The position numbers were made by a program, and so were the translations under genes. Shown here piece by piece: positions 37,265 through 46,212 of a stretch of DNA of 64,000 nt. This stretch comes from Lactobacillus huangpiensis (GTDB lineage: Bacteria; Bacillota; Bacilli; Lactobacillales; Lactobacillaceae), in assembly GCF_019972815.1 (NCBI RefSeq), contig NZ_BPPA01000003.1, positions 118,069-182,068 of the forward strand, read 5' to 3'. How positions within the stretch are numbered: position 1 is the stretch's first letter; each line of letters starts with the position of its first letter. Under the pieces are notes generated by a model that worked only from the letters and a program-made list of their open reading frames with translations, was not told the DNA's origin and made no database searches.

Positions 37265-38050
37265 TTACTTTAATAAACGCCATATTTCCTTTTGAACAGC
37301 ACTATCATTACTAGAACCTATGATGTGGTTGGCAGCTTTTTTGGCACTCGGAAGAGCTGTTCCAGTAGCATAACTACTGCCTGCATATTTTAACATTCCC
37401 ACATCGTTACCACTATCGCCAAAAGAAACCATTTCCTTTGGACTAATCTTGTATTTGCTGCCCAAATATTGCAAACCTCGTGCTTTATTCATGCCTTTTG
37501 TCGACATATCTATTGATGTCGCTGAACCGGAAACAAAACCAATTTGCGGATATTTCCGCTTAAGTTCTTCTAAAAGTTTAACCATTCTATTTTCTGGAAC
37601 GTCAAAAGTGACCTTAAAAACTTGATCATCCAGATGATTAAAATTCTCAACAACTGTCAGTTTTTCATAATATTTTTTCAAATCTTCTGCATATTCAGGA
37701 CCATCACTTTTTAAAATATATGCACTTGCAAGACCAGAAACCGTTACTTTTTCATCATATTCTTGGATGATTTGTAAAATCGTGAGCCAGTCTTCTTCAG
37801 AAAGGCACTCAACATGAATTACTTGCCTGCCTTGAGCTACGAGTGCCCCATTATCAGCAATGTAATAAAGCTGATTAGCCACTTGGGGAAATCGGGAGTA
37901 CAAATTTTCAAATTGGTTTCCACTTGCAACTACAAATTTTATTCCTCTTTTTTGCATTATTTGGAATTCTTGCAAAAATAACTCTCGATCATAAGTTTTT
38001 TGGTCAGTTAGCCAAGTTCCGTCCATATCAGTAGCGATTAATTTAATCAT
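37265..38050 (-). CDS. Cof-type HAD phosphatase
   Basis: 261-residue HAD hydrolase with motif I ATDMDGT, motif II VASGN, a C2-type cap (about 85-185) and motif IV GDSGNDVGML. Such proteins dephosphorylate sugar phosphates or flavin/pyridoxal cofactors; the substrate is not predictable. It follows the RsmF-like gene by 14 nt and is probably co-transcribed. Confidence 0.88.
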   Translation of the reverse strand: MIKLIATDMDGTWLTDQKTYDRELFLQEFQIMQKRGIKFVVASGNQFENLYSRFPQVANQLYYIADNGALVAQGRQVIHVECLSEEDWLTILQIIQEYDEKVTVSGLASAYILKSDGPEYAEDLKKYYEKLTVVENFNHLDDQVFKVTFDVPENRMVKLLEELKRKYPQIGFVSGSATSIDMSTKGMNKARGLQYLGSKYKISPKEMVSFGDSGNDVGMLKYAGSSYATGTALPSAKKAANHIIGSSNDSAVQKEIWRLLK

Positions 38051-38064
38051 TCTTTTTTCTCTCT

Positions 38065-39447
38065 CTAAATTCGTAATCCTTTGGGATAATAGTTTTTAAT
38101 AATATGATTGCTTACTTTGCCAAAGCCTAAAATAAAATGTTTAAAGCTGACAAGAATAAATCCAGTTTCATCTGAATCAGTTCTGATAGCTTCTCCATGC
38201 AAATATTTGAAATAATTACTGCTACTTAAGTCAATTACCCTATTCTGCTCTTGTGCTGCTAAGACCATAGCCAGTTGATGTCCAGGTTCAAAGCGTTTTT
38301 TCTTTAGAATACCCAACTCAATACCATTGGATAAAATTTTAAGATGGGAAGCAGAATTAGTGCTTAGTGCGGGAATAAAAACGTGATTATTGTGAACTTG
38401 ACATTTAAACTGCCAGTTCTCAATTGCAGATGGTAAATTAAATCTATCTAGCACGCTTGAAATCAAATGCATATCAGATTTGGTTAAAGCACTTTTAAGT
38501 TGCTTCTTATGATCTGACTTCTTACTTGTCGAACCAAAAGATTGAGCATTCTTTTTTCCTTCTAACCTTAACTTTGCTACATACTGTCCCTCTCCAATAT
38601 TGGCAGTAGGCCAAAATCGTGCAGTTTTAGCCAACTCAATATTATTATCTGACCATTCTGGATGACCATGGTCAATATATTGTTCATCTATTTTTAGTGG
38701 CAATATTGTAAAACCAAAAGTTTTAGTTAGCCAAGAAACTATTTGTTCATTTTCTTCTGGAGAAAAAGTACAAGTTGAATAAATTAGTTTCCCACCTGGT
38801 TTAAGCATTTGAACTGCAAAAGACAGAATTTCTTTTTGCCGTTGCTGACAAAAAAGCACGTAATCCTGTGACCAATATTCAATAGCTTTAGGGTCTTTGC
38901 GAAACATACCTTCACCACTGCATGGAGCATCAACCAATATTTTATCAAAATACTGTGAAAAATATTTTGTTAATTTTTCTGGTTTTTCACTTGTGACTAG
39001 TGCATTTGTTATTCCCCAACGTTCAAGATTTTCACGTAAAATTTTTGCTCGACTAAGCGAAATTTCATTTGCAAGCAAGAATCCTTGGCCTTTTAGTTGT
39101 ACGCCAATCGCAGTGCTTTTCCCACCAGGGGCAGCACATAAGTCTAAAATCTTTTCCCCAGGCTGGGCTTCAAGAAAAAAAGCAGGAAACATTGCAGCAG
39201 GTTCTTGTGAATACACTGTCCCACTCACCCAATCAGGATCTTTTCCACTTATTTTGCCATAATAGGCATTTGGTATTAGCGGAATTTTTTCATTATGATC
39301 ATAAGAAAGGGTTTGATTTTCTTTTAATGAATTGATTCGATAAGCATTTTTAGAATTTTCATTTATTGCTTTAAAAAGATGGTCAGCTTTACTCTTACCT
39401 AATAGCTTTGTATATTTTTTGATGAAATCTTCAGGCAGTTTTGGCAT
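38065..39447 (-). CDS. RsmF-type rRNA (cytosine-5) methyltransferase
   Basis: NOL1/NOP2/Sun family enzyme that methylates cytosine in 16S rRNA. The 460 residues comprise an N-terminal domain, a SAM-binding core with LDLCAAPGGKSTAIG, the catalytic cysteines in DAPCSGEGMFRKD and STCTFSPEENE, and a C-terminal RsmF-type RNA-binding extension (about 300-460). The start overlaps the upstream membrane protein gene by 17 nt and has AAAGGAA in front. Confidence 0.9.
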   Translation of the reverse strand: MPKLPEDFIKKYTKLLGKSKADHLFKAINENSKNAYRINSLKENQTLSYDHNEKIPLIPNAYYGKISGKDPDWVSGTVYSQEPAAMFPAFFLEAQPGEKILDLCAAPGGKSTAIGVQLKGQGFLLANEISLSRAKILRENLERWGITNALVTSEKPEKLTKYFSQYFDKILVDAPCSGEGMFRKDPKAIEYWSQDYVLFCQQRQKEILSFAVQMLKPGGKLIYSTCTFSPEENEQIVSWLTKTFGFTILPLKIDEQYIDHGHPEWSDNNIELAKTARFWPTANIGEGQYVAKLRLEGKKNAQSFGSTSKKSDHKKQLKSALTKSDMHLISSVLDRFNLPSAIENWQFKCQVHNNHVFIPALSTNSASHLKILSNGIELGILKKKRFEPGHQLAMVLAAQEQNRVIDLSSSNYFKYLHGEAIRTDSDETGFILVSFKHFILGFGKVSNHIIKNYYPKGLRI

Positions 39448-40405
39448 TATTTTTTTCCTTTCGTAATAAGTGCAGAATGCTTAAGGCGTAAAAAATAGAA
39501 ATTATTACCCAACTTGTCATTAAAAGCCAAATTAAGTGTTGTGGCTTGGAAACGAATTTTCGCGAGATCAAAAAGAAATATGCACCAAAAGTAACTACAA
39601 GCTCAATGAGCAGAATTCTAATCCCATGATTGATTAACCAGTTATGTAGCAGACTGCCCTTCAAATTTGTCTGCTGAACTGTTTTCCAATCCATAAATGC
39701 TAAAATTATATTACTTGCTGAAGCAATTAACAAAAAAATTAAGATAAATAAAATTTCACGAATAATTGAAAACTGATGTATTTGATGATTTTTGACAAAA
39801 ACTGGTGTTTTTGCTTTTACACCATAATGCTTAGCGATTTGTTGAATTACTTTATTTGAACTGTCGATTATGATCTGATAATCACGCAGTTTAAATTTGC
39901 CAGTTGGTTGTTTCGGACTAGCAGTCAAATAATAGCCGTTTTGCTTCATTTGACGATAATGCTTTAAAGTTCCTATAACCGTATAATATTTTTTATTTAT
40001 GTAAACATACTCGTTTCCTTGCGCTTTTAATGTCGGAACTTTTGCGTTTAAACCAAGTACAGCAAAAGAAACTTGACCTTTAAAGTCATCTTTTGTGAAG
40101 TACCTTCCTGATTCTGTCGGTAATTTTAGCACATTATGATTTGACCATACGAGAGTCTGATTTTTCTTTGCTTTGGAGGTCATATGAACTTGGATTTTAT
40201 TATGAGGATATCTTTTTTTCAAATAGGTCAAGAAAGTTCTGACTTCTTGATTGCTTTTGACTTCAATATAGCGAGTATTGTTGCTTAAACCATATGCCTC
40301 GAGCAATTGGTTCGCTTCACGGGACTGAACATTTGACAACATACTGCCTATACCTAAAAATGATAAAAATATAATAATAATTAAAATGATTTTTTTAAAT
40401 TTCAT
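39431..40405 (-). CDS. unrecognised membrane protein with FtsX/MacB-like layout
   Basis: 324 residues. One N-terminal helix (about 5-23) is followed by an extracellular domain of about 190 residues and then three helices (about 217-237, 255-275 and 290-310). This helix-domain-three-helix plan recalls MacB/FtsX-type permeases, but no ATPase is encoded beside it and the permease motifs are not obvious. It overlaps the preceding gene (40395) by 11 nt and the following rsmF-like gene by 17 nt, so the three are translated as a unit. Function unknown. Confidence 0.6.
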   Translation of the reverse strand: MKFKKIILIIIIFLSFLGIGSMLSNVQSREANQLLEAYGLSNNTRYIEVKSNQEVRTFLTYLKKRYPHNKIQVHMTSKAKKNQTLVWSNHNVLKLPTESGRYFTKDDFKGQVSFAVLGLNAKVPTLKAQGNEYVYINKKYYTVIGTLKHYRQMKQNGYYLTASPKQPTGKFKLRDYQIIIDSSNKVIQQIAKHYGVKAKTPVFVKNHQIHQFSIIREILFILIFLLIASASNIILAFMDWKTVQQTNLKGSLLHNWLINHGIRILLIELVVTFGAYFFLISRKFVSKPQHLIWLLMTSWVIISIFYALSILHLLRKEKNNAKTA

Positions 40406-41147
40406 GTGTTATCTCAAAAATGTGTTCATCAATAAAATCAAAACTGGGAAAAGTTTGATTAATCTGTTTTAATTCTGGGGAATGATGTATTAATTCTTTT
40501 TGCCAAAAAGCTGCTGAATTGGTCGCTCCGCTTTTTTCCCCTATGAACAGCAGATGGCTTGTTGTATTCAGTTTTTGCCATGTTGAAACAACATTTGTGT
40601 CGCTATTGCCAAAATTGGGAGCCCAAGAGCATATTATTAGATCAACATTGTCAAATATTTCAACGGCTTTAGCAGCTTCAAAATTTGTGACTGTCATAAA
40701 TTGCCTGGAGCCAGTGCTTGAAGTTTTTGACCAATCTAAGTTATCTGTGACTGTCATTTTTACGCCTACATCGGAGAGAGCTTTGCTCCAATAAGCATTG
40801 CCTGCCATAATTTCCAAACCGGTTTTAATATTTAAACTTTTTTTAATTGCATTGGCTGTCTGCAAATTAGGAAGTGACCAAACACCAAAATTAATTGCCA
40901 AAAATTGTCTTAAATTGTTGATTAACTGATTAGCAGACTTAAATTTCTTAATATCAGTTTGCGAAAGACCAGCACATATTTCTTCAGATTTATCCGGCAA
41001 AAAACCCAGTTTCTGTGGAGCTTTCCTTAAAACTTGCTTTTGGTTCACAGCATAAATAATATCGTTAATTTCCTTGACTTGATGATGTATGGTGTCAATA
41101 TTAAGCTCTTGATCTAACTGGTTAATTTTACTTAAAAAATTTATCAT
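40395..41147 (-). CDS. SAM-dependent methyltransferase-like protein, unrecognised
   Basis: 250 residues. The C-terminal 140 residues look like a Rossmann methyltransferase: motif I LEIMAGNAYWSKAL, an acidic end of strand 2 at VTDNLDWS, and DLIICSWAP as motif IV. The N-terminal 100 residues are helical and unassigned. The target is unknown. The ATG at 41147 with AGG upstream is preferred to a TTG at 41153. It diverges from lepB across about 80 bp. Confidence 0.6.
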   Translation of the reverse strand: MINFLSKINQLDQELNIDTIHHQVKEINDIIYAVNQKQVLRKAPQKLGFLPDKSEEICAGLSQTDIKKFKSANQLINNLRQFLAINFGVWSLPNLQTANAIKKSLNIKTGLEIMAGNAYWSKALSDVGVKMTVTDNLDWSKTSSTGSRQFMTVTNFEAAKAVEIFDNVDLIICSWAPNFGNSDTNVVSTWQKLNTTSHLLFIGEKSGATNSAAFWQKELIHHSPELKQINQTFPSFDFIDEHIFEITHEI

Positions 41148-41232
41148 TATCAAATACCTATAATGATTTTAACATTCAAACTGAAGGATTTCAGTTATAA
41201 TAAAAGGTAACATAATAAAGGAGAAAAATTTT

Positions 41233-41811
41233 ATGGCGAAAAAAGTAACAAAAAAGCAAGACGAAGAGGAAGAAAGCTTAGGTAAATTTATTCTTGATGT
41301 TGTCATAATGATGGCAGTTATTTTAGGTGTGTTCTATGTTTTATTCCATTTTGTACTTTCTAATGATAGGGTTTCTGGACCGTCTATGCAACCGACTTTT
41401 GAAGATAATGATCGTTTGATTGCTGTGCGTAATTTTACTCCTAAACGTAATGATGTTGTTGTTTTGCTGGCTCCTAAGGCAGCAAATGATGTCCCAGGAG
41501 CATACTACATCAAGCGAATAATTGGTCTTCCTGGTGACAAGCTTGTTTCAAAAAATGATAAAATGTATGTTAATGGGAAGCTTTTACCTGAGCCATATCT
41601 TGAAAATCATTTCAAAAAGGATAATAATGCTCAAGGGCAGACGTATACAAGCAATTTCACATATAAGGTTCCAAAAGGCTATTATTGGGTAATGGGCGAT
41701 CACCGTGATATTTCTAAGGATTCACATATTTTTGGTCCTGTAAAACGACAAAATTTAATTGGTAAAGTCAAATTCAGATACTGGCCATTTAATAAAATTC
41801 AGGGTTTTTAA
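41233..41811 (+). CDS. lepB: type I signal peptidase
   Basis: Cleaves signal peptides of exported proteins. The 192 residues include one N-terminal membrane helix (about 20-40), the catalytic Ser51 in SGPSMQP, Lys94 in YYIKRIIGLPGD and the box GDHRDISKDSHIFG. TATAAT at 41196-41201 and AAAGGAG before the ATG mark its own promoter and start. LAB often carry more than one lepB (sip) gene. Confidence 0.94.
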   Translation: MAKKVTKKQDEEEESLGKFILDVVIMMAVILGVFYVLFHFVLSNDRVSGPSMQPTFEDNDRLIAVRNFTPKRNDVVVLLAPKAANDVPGAYYIKRIIGLPGDKLVSKNDKMYVNGKLLPEPYLENHFKKDNNAQGQTYTSNFTYKVPKGYYWVMGDHRDISKDSHIFGPVKRQNLIGKVKFRYWPFNKIQGF

Positions 41812-41817
41812 TTTCCT

Positions 41818-41845
41818 TTGAATTTTAATATTTTTCCGCTAAAAT
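41818..41845 (+). promoter_or_regulatory. promoter of the 63-residue protein gene
   Basis: TTGAAT (41818-41823), 16-bp spacer, TAAAAT (41840-41845), then AAAGGAG before the ATG at 41868. Confidence 0.5.
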
Positions 41846-41867
41846 AAATTGTAAAGGAGAATTTATT

Positions 41868-42059
41868 ATGAATCAGCAGTTAGAAGAATTATCCGATGCA
41901 ATTATCGATTTTCAAGTAAAACATCATGTTACTGATACGGATTTGGCTTTTGCAAGTCACTTATCAGTTGAAAAAATTCACTCAATGAAAACTGGCGATG
42001 GTGAATTCACTCCTGGAGAAATTAATCAGTTGTACGATTACCTTGCTGCAAATCATTAA
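41868..42059 (+). CDS. small helical protein, LBP_cg2779-like
   Basis: 63 residues, soluble, with a helix-turn-helix-like pattern (TDTDLAFASHLSVEKIHSMK). It resembles the small lactobacillus family annotated LBP_cg2779, of unknown function; this is from memory of the family's appearance. It has its own promoter, a strong AAAGGAG ribosome binding site and a terminator, so it is a real single-gene unit. Confidence 0.7.
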   Translation: MNQQLEELSDAIIDFQVKHHVTDTDLAFASHLSVEKIHSMKTGDGEFTPGEINQLYDYLAANH

Positions 42060-42076
42060 AATATTAGCTAAATATC

Positions 42077-42114
42077 AAAACCCGCAAGAGATTATTTTTG
42101 CGGGCTTTTATTTT
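42077..42114 (+). terminator. terminator after the 63-residue protein gene
   Basis: AAAACCCGCAA / TTGCGGGCTTTT stem with a nine-base loop and a T-rich tail. Confidence 0.8.
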
Positions 42115-42116
42115 CA

Positions 42117-42296
42117 GTGATTTTAGAAAATTTTAGTTTAGGAATAATTATAGGAATTATCTTGCCTTCGATCAGTTTAATAGCTCTTATCATTTCCAAA
42201 AAAAGCAAAAATCTTAAAGCTGAGAAAATTGCTTTTTTGACTTTCATTGCCTTTTGTCTTTTATTTGCGTTGGCATTTTTGCTGTTTGTATCATGA
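42117..42296 (+). CDS. possible 59-residue two-helix membrane peptide
   Basis: An open frame from GTG at 42117 to TGA at 42294 encodes two strongly hydrophobic helices (about 8-27 and 39-58) joined by a basic loop SKKSKNLKAEK. No good ribosome binding site precedes the GTG. A TTG further in (reading LPSIS) has AGGA upstream. It sits between two terminators in a 305-bp gap. The clean helix-loop-helix pattern supports a real peptide; the missing start signals argue against. Function unknown. Confidence 0.35.
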   Translation: MILENFSLGIIIGIILPSISLIALIISKKSKNLKAEKIAFLTFIAFCLLFALAFLLFVS

Positions 42297-42312
42297 GTCT
42301 TTTTTGACTGTT

Positions 42313-42350
42313 AAAAAGACGCTAAAAATTACTTTTTGGCGTCTTTTAAT
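42313..42350. terminator. bidirectional terminator before the ABC permease gene
   Basis: AAAAGACGC-T-AAAAA / TTTTT-G-GCGTCTTTT stem with runs of A and T on either side. It ends the leftward ABC operon and could also end a transcript of the 59-residue peptide. Confidence 0.75.
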
Positions 42351-42364
42351 ATGTATATTTTAAT

Positions 42365-43204
42365 TTATTTTCCTTCTCTTGCTTCAAAAAATTTACTGAA
42401 AAGAATTGTATCCAAAAACCAAAAAAGTAAATTGATTACAAGCATTAAAATTAGAGCTAAAGCCAAATCATCATTTGTTCCTGTGGTTTTTCCCATCATA
42501 AATCTAAATGGAAATGAAATTATTTGTAAGCCAATGTCACTGGCTTTGATTGCAAGCCAAGCAACTAAAATAATCACAAAAACTGCAATTATCTGAAAAT
42601 AAGTTTTGCTGAGAGTTTGAGGAAGGAAATCCAAAAGAGCACGGCTGGAATAATTTAAAAAGCTAATAATGAAATAACCAAAAAATGCGCTAAGAATAGT
42701 CATCATAATTGCACCAAAGAAGTTAAACATAATTTCCAGGTCAACTTGTTGCAAATGCCTTCCAATATCAGCAAACATTTTGAGTATGCTGGTATGAAAC
42801 TGACTGTCAAAGGTAAATGTCACAGCACTTAAAACAAGAGTACAAATTGTTTCTAGTATTACGAATAACAGCAAAGCTCCAAATGAACTTAAAATATTAT
42901 CAAAATAGAGTTTTTTATCGTCAATTGGTACTAAGCGCCAAGTTTGATTGCCACTGACATGTTCATTTTGAAAACAGGTGGTTAAATAAAATATGCCAGT
43001 AAAAAGCCATGCTAATACTATAAAAATAGTCAGCCATAAGGTAAAGAAATTAGAAAAAATAGTTCTATTAATGTAATCATGATCGTTACTAAAATTAAAA
43101 AATGCCATCGCAAAAGAGGCAACTGTTTGAATAATTAACAATAGTGAAATCCATTTGGTTTTCAATCTGAAAAGCACCGTAAAATAGCGATTAAAAATTG
43201 CCAT
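42365..43204 (-). CDS. ABC transporter membrane subunit (module B)
   Basis: 279 residues, about six transmembrane helices. It carries the block GNQTWRLVPIDDKKLYFDN, which is nearly identical in the three permeases at 44426, 45341 and 46213, so all four are paralogues. It follows the ATPase with the coupling arrangement TAATG. The substrate is unknown; by analogy to the YtrA-controlled transporters it may act on cell-wall antibiotics or envelope components. Confidence 0.8.
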   Translation of the reverse strand: MAIFNRYFTVLFRLKTKWISLLLIIQTVASFAMAFFNFSNDHDYINRTIFSNFFTLWLTIFIVLAWLFTGIFYLTTCFQNEHVSGNQTWRLVPIDDKKLYFDNILSSFGALLLFVILETICTLVLSAVTFTFDSQFHTSILKMFADIGRHLQQVDLEIMFNFFGAIMMTILSAFFGYFIISFLNYSSRALLDFLPQTLSKTYFQIIAVFVIILVAWLAIKASDIGLQIISFPFRFMMGKTTGTNDDLALALILMLVINLLFWFLDTILFSKFFEAREGK

Positions 43205-43911
43205 TATTCATCCTCTTCTCTTTGATAAAAACTCTCATAAAATTCCTCCACACTTTGATTATCAGCCCTAATTGCTTCAGTCGACTTTTGCATACAAACA
43301 GTTTTATTTTTAATAATAACAACTTCATCCAAAACTGCAGCGATTTCATTTACGAAATGATCTGAAACTAAAATAGTGGATTTTTCTTGCTTCCATAAAA
43401 TTATCGATTTAATGATTTTTTTACGTGCCATAGCATCAATGCCGGAAAAGGGTTCATCTAAAAGATATAAATCTGTTTTTCTGGAAAAAGTTAAAGCAAT
43501 AACTAGCTTCTCCTTCATACCTTTTGACATTTCAGACAAACGAAGATTAGAACTTAACTTCATAAATTCTCTTAATTCTTCAAATTGCTTCAGATTAAAA
43601 TCATGGTATAAGATCTGATAAAACTTAACAATATCACTAATTCTTGTTGAATTAGCAAAGCCAGTTAAACTATCTGTGAAAGATAGATGTTCTTTTCTTT
43701 CAGCTTCTTTAGTAAAACCGGAAACTTTTACCATTCCACGATAGTTTTTAGCTACGCCACTAATTATTCGCATTAAAGTAGTTTTGCCCGCACCATTTTC
43801 GCCAAGAAGAGCAACGATTTTGCCTGGTTTGAGCGTTAAGTTTAAATTATTAATAATTCGTTTTTGATTTTTTCTATAAACCAGATCAGTTATTTCTAAG
43901 GAATTGCCCAT
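43204..43911 (-). CDS. ABC transporter ATPase, YtrB-like (module B)
   Basis: 235 residues with Walker A GENGAGKTT (about 37-45), signature region LSEMSKGMKEK and Walker B LYLLDEPFSGID. Very similar throughout to the ATPase at 47022. It is coupled by TAATG junctions to both the GntR gene before it and the permease after it. Confidence 0.93.
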   Translation of the reverse strand: MGNSLEITDLVYRKNQKRIINNLNLTLKPGKIVALLGENGAGKTTLMRIISGVAKNYRGMVKVSGFTKEAERKEHLSFTDSLTGFANSTRISDIVKFYQILYHDFNLKQFEELREFMKLSSNLRLSEMSKGMKEKLVIALTFSRKTDLYLLDEPFSGIDAMARKKIIKSIILWKQEKSTILVSDHFVNEIAAVLDEVVIIKNKTVCMQKSTEAIRADNQSVEEFYESFYQREEDE

Positions 43912-44276
43912 TATTTACGCTCCTCTTTAAGATATTCAGATAAAGATTTGAGGATTTGTTCGTCAGATACTCCTAAAGAGTTCATACTCTGAACAAACTT
44001 ATCCAGTTCAGCATTAATCAATTCCCTTTTAGTTTTCTCAAGTAAAGTAGTATCTTCAGTGACAAAATTGCCTTCACCCCTTTTGGTGTACAAAATGCCT
44101 TCAAAGTTCATTTGTTGTAAAGCACGTTGCACCGTATTGACGTTCACAGTTAATTGCACTGCTAGTTCACGTACGGAAGGAATTTTTTTACCGGGCTTTA
44201 ATTTACCGGTAATTATTTGTCGATATAGGTATTGCTTAATTTGCAAGTAAATGGGAATGTTATCTTTAAATTCCAC
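43911..44276 (-). CDS. GntR-family regulator, YtrA type (module B)
   Basis: 121 residues. An N-terminal winged helix (about 10-75, with VRELAVQLTVNVNTVQRAL and RGEGNFVT) is followed by a short helical C-terminus, the hallmark of the YtrA subfamily, which represses adjacent ABC genes and responds to envelope stress. Paralogue of the regulator at 47737. The operator candidate lies directly upstream. Confidence 0.9.
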   Translation of the reverse strand: MEFKDNIPIYLQIKQYLYRQIITGKLKPGKKIPSVRELAVQLTVNVNTVQRALQQMNFEGILYTKRGEGNFVTEDTTLLEKTKRELINAELDKFVQSMNSLGVSDEQILKSLSEYLKEERK

Positions 44277-44293
44277 AAGTCCACCATCCTTTG

Positions 44294-44346
44294 GCCGTAA
44301 TACACCTATAATACACTATCATAAACTAGATTGTTTTTTTCCGCAA
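44294..44346 (-). promoter_or_regulatory. promoter and YtrA-like operator of module B
   Basis: Minus strand: -35 TTGCGG (44341-44346), 17-bp spacer, -10 TATGAT (44318-44323), then AGTGTA (44312-44317) abutting the -10. The downstream arm is weak (44294-44299), but a second GTGTA copy lies 11 bp away, giving a direct repeat of GTGTATTA spaced one helical turn. The layout matches those at 48103 and 50629. Confidence 0.55.
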
Positions 44347-44375
44347 ACCTTTTAATTGTTGTAATAACCTGTTTT

Positions 44376-44398
44376 TTGTAAGAAATTACAAAATTGTA
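44376..44398 (-). terminator. weak terminator after module A
   Basis: Minus strand TTTTGTAA / TTACAAAA with a four-base loop, downstream of the last permease of module A. AT-only stem, so strength is doubtful. Confidence 0.4.
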
Positions 44399-44425
44399 GA
44401 AGGAATTTTTTTCTTAATTGCTGAC

Positions 44426-45265
44426 TTACTTACGTTCACTGGCTTCATAAAAATGATTGAATAAGAAAACGTTGCTGCCTAACAAAATAAGATTGCAAAT
44501 TGTGGTTGACAAAATTGCAAAAGGTAAATCACTAGAATAAGCAAGTCCATAATTAGCTGGATTAAATACTGACAAAAGAATTTTGTAGACAAATATATGT
44601 TGAATTTTAAAAAAGAACCAGATCAGTACAAAAATTATGAATAAATGGAGTATCTTTACAAGTGCTCCATTAACGTTAGCGGGTACAAAATCTATTATGG
44701 ACTGGCTAGCAAAGTTAAAGAAACTGATAACAAAATATAAAAAGAAACAACTTAAAATGGTTAAGACAATTGTACCAATTACAGTCCAGAAAACACTGTA
44801 ATCAAAATTAGGATGCAGATCTATTAGGAAATTATGAAATCCTTGTTGGAAATCTTTATCAATCAAAAAAGATAAGAAAACAAGCATAATTGCAGCAACT
44901 ACTTCAAGTGCAAGCATGTAAATAAAAGATACAAATGTACTTAAAATATTATCAAGATAAAACTGGCTGTCACTTATTCCAGCTAACCGCCAAGTTTGAC
45001 TTCGATTAAATTTTTCACTTTGCAAAGGGGTTAAAATGAATACAAATAATATGACAAGAAAGGCTAAGATGACAAAATATAATGTCCATTCTGTTATCAG
45101 ACCGACATTATTTTTTAGATTTTTTTGAATATGCCAATTTGTAACTTCATAATAAGTAAAAAAGGCACACGCTAATGCTGCTATTAATTGAAAAAAAAGT
45201 ATAATGTGTAATTTTCTTGTTTTAATTTTAAAAAATCTCTTAAATAACCTGCTAAATTCCGTCAT
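44426..45265 (-). CDS. ABC transporter membrane subunit (module A, third permease)
   Basis: 279 residues, about six transmembrane helices, with the shared block SQTWRLAGISDSQFYLDN. The ATG at 45265 has AAGGAG seven bases upstream and aligns with the start of its paralogues. An in-frame start at 45313 would add 16 polar residues without a ribosome binding site nearby. Last gene of module A. Confidence 0.78.
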   Translation of the reverse strand: MTEFSRLFKRFFKIKTRKLHIILFFQLIAALACAFFTYYEVTNWHIQKNLKNNVGLITEWTLYFVILAFLVILFVFILTPLQSEKFNRSQTWRLAGISDSQFYLDNILSTFVSFIYMLALEVVAAIMLVFLSFLIDKDFQQGFHNFLIDLHPNFDYSVFWTVIGTIVLTILSCFFLYFVISFFNFASQSIIDFVPANVNGALVKILHLFIIFVLIWFFFKIQHIFVYKILLSVFNPANYGLAYSSDLPFAILSTTICNLILLGSNVFLFNHFYEASERK

Positions 45266-45340
45266 TTTGGACTCCTTATTTTTATTTTTGCTCGATGACA
45301 AATCTTCACTCATGTGAAATTGTTATTATGCCTCTATTTT

Positions 45341-46168
45341 TTATTCTGCTTCAAAGAAATGCTTAAATAAAAAGATATTAATAACGTACATTATCAAATT
45401 AACAACTACAACGATTACATTAAGATAGGGTAAAGTATTATTGTAAGCCGGATTTAAGTTTAAAAAATTCAAAAGGCTACCTAAAACTTGATCGACAAAA
45501 ATTTTTTCTACTTTGGTAAAAAGCCAGGCTATTGCGATAACAATAAAAATATGTAATAGTTTGACAATTAAGCCGTTTGAAGCTACAGGAAGATAATCCA
45601 TGATGGCTTTACTGGAAAAATTTAAAAAGCTGATCAATAACGAAATAAAAAAGCAACATAAAAGTAAGAGTAGCATGATATCAAAAATAGAACGAATTGT
45701 ATTCAGTTCAAAATTTGGTCTAAATTGCTTAAGAATTCTTTCGCATGAATTACGAAAAGCGTTGTCTGTAAAAAATGAAACAGTCAGCAAGATACCAGCA
45801 ACAATAAAGTTAAGAATAATAAAATAAACAAATGTTGCAAATGTGCTCAAGCTGTTAGCAATGTAAAATTTTTCGTCACTAATTGCAGTTAAACGCCAAG
45901 TTTGGCTATGGTTAATCTTTTCATTTTTAACAGTAATATAAATGAAAAAGAATATGATAAAAAAGACACCTAATAGACAAAAGCCCATTAACCAATCAGG
46001 TAAAAGCTCAGTATAAGAGTTTAAAAATTCACTTATCTTACCTGTCCCAATTAGCAGGCCAAAAACAGAAAATGCAAGGGCACCAATTGTTTGAATTATT
46101 AAAAATGAATAAACATTTTTTGCTTTTTCTACAAAGAATCTGCCAAACAAACTTTTAAATGAGGTCAT
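45341..46168 (-). CDS. ABC transporter membrane subunit (module A, second permease)
   Basis: 275 residues, about six transmembrane helices, shared block SQTWRLTAISDEKFYIAN. GGGAGGAAAG precedes the ATG. Paralogue of the neighbouring permeases; the repeated gene order suggests tandem duplication followed by divergence. Confidence 0.8.
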   Translation of the reverse strand: MTSFKSLFGRFFVEKAKNVYSFLIIQTIGALAFSVFGLLIGTGKISEFLNSYTELLPDWLMGFCLLGVFFIIFFFIYITVKNEKINHSQTWRLTAISDEKFYIANSLSTFATFVYFIILNFIVAGILLTVSFFTDNAFRNSCERILKQFRPNFELNTIRSIFDIMLLLLLCCFFISLLISFLNFSSKAIMDYLPVASNGLIVKLLHIFIVIAIAWLFTKVEKIFVDQVLGSLLNFLNLNPAYNNTLPYLNVIVVVVNLIMYVINIFLFKHFFEAE

Positions 46169-46212
46169 ACTCTTTCCTCCCTACTACAAAAATATTATAA
46201 AAACATTAGGAT

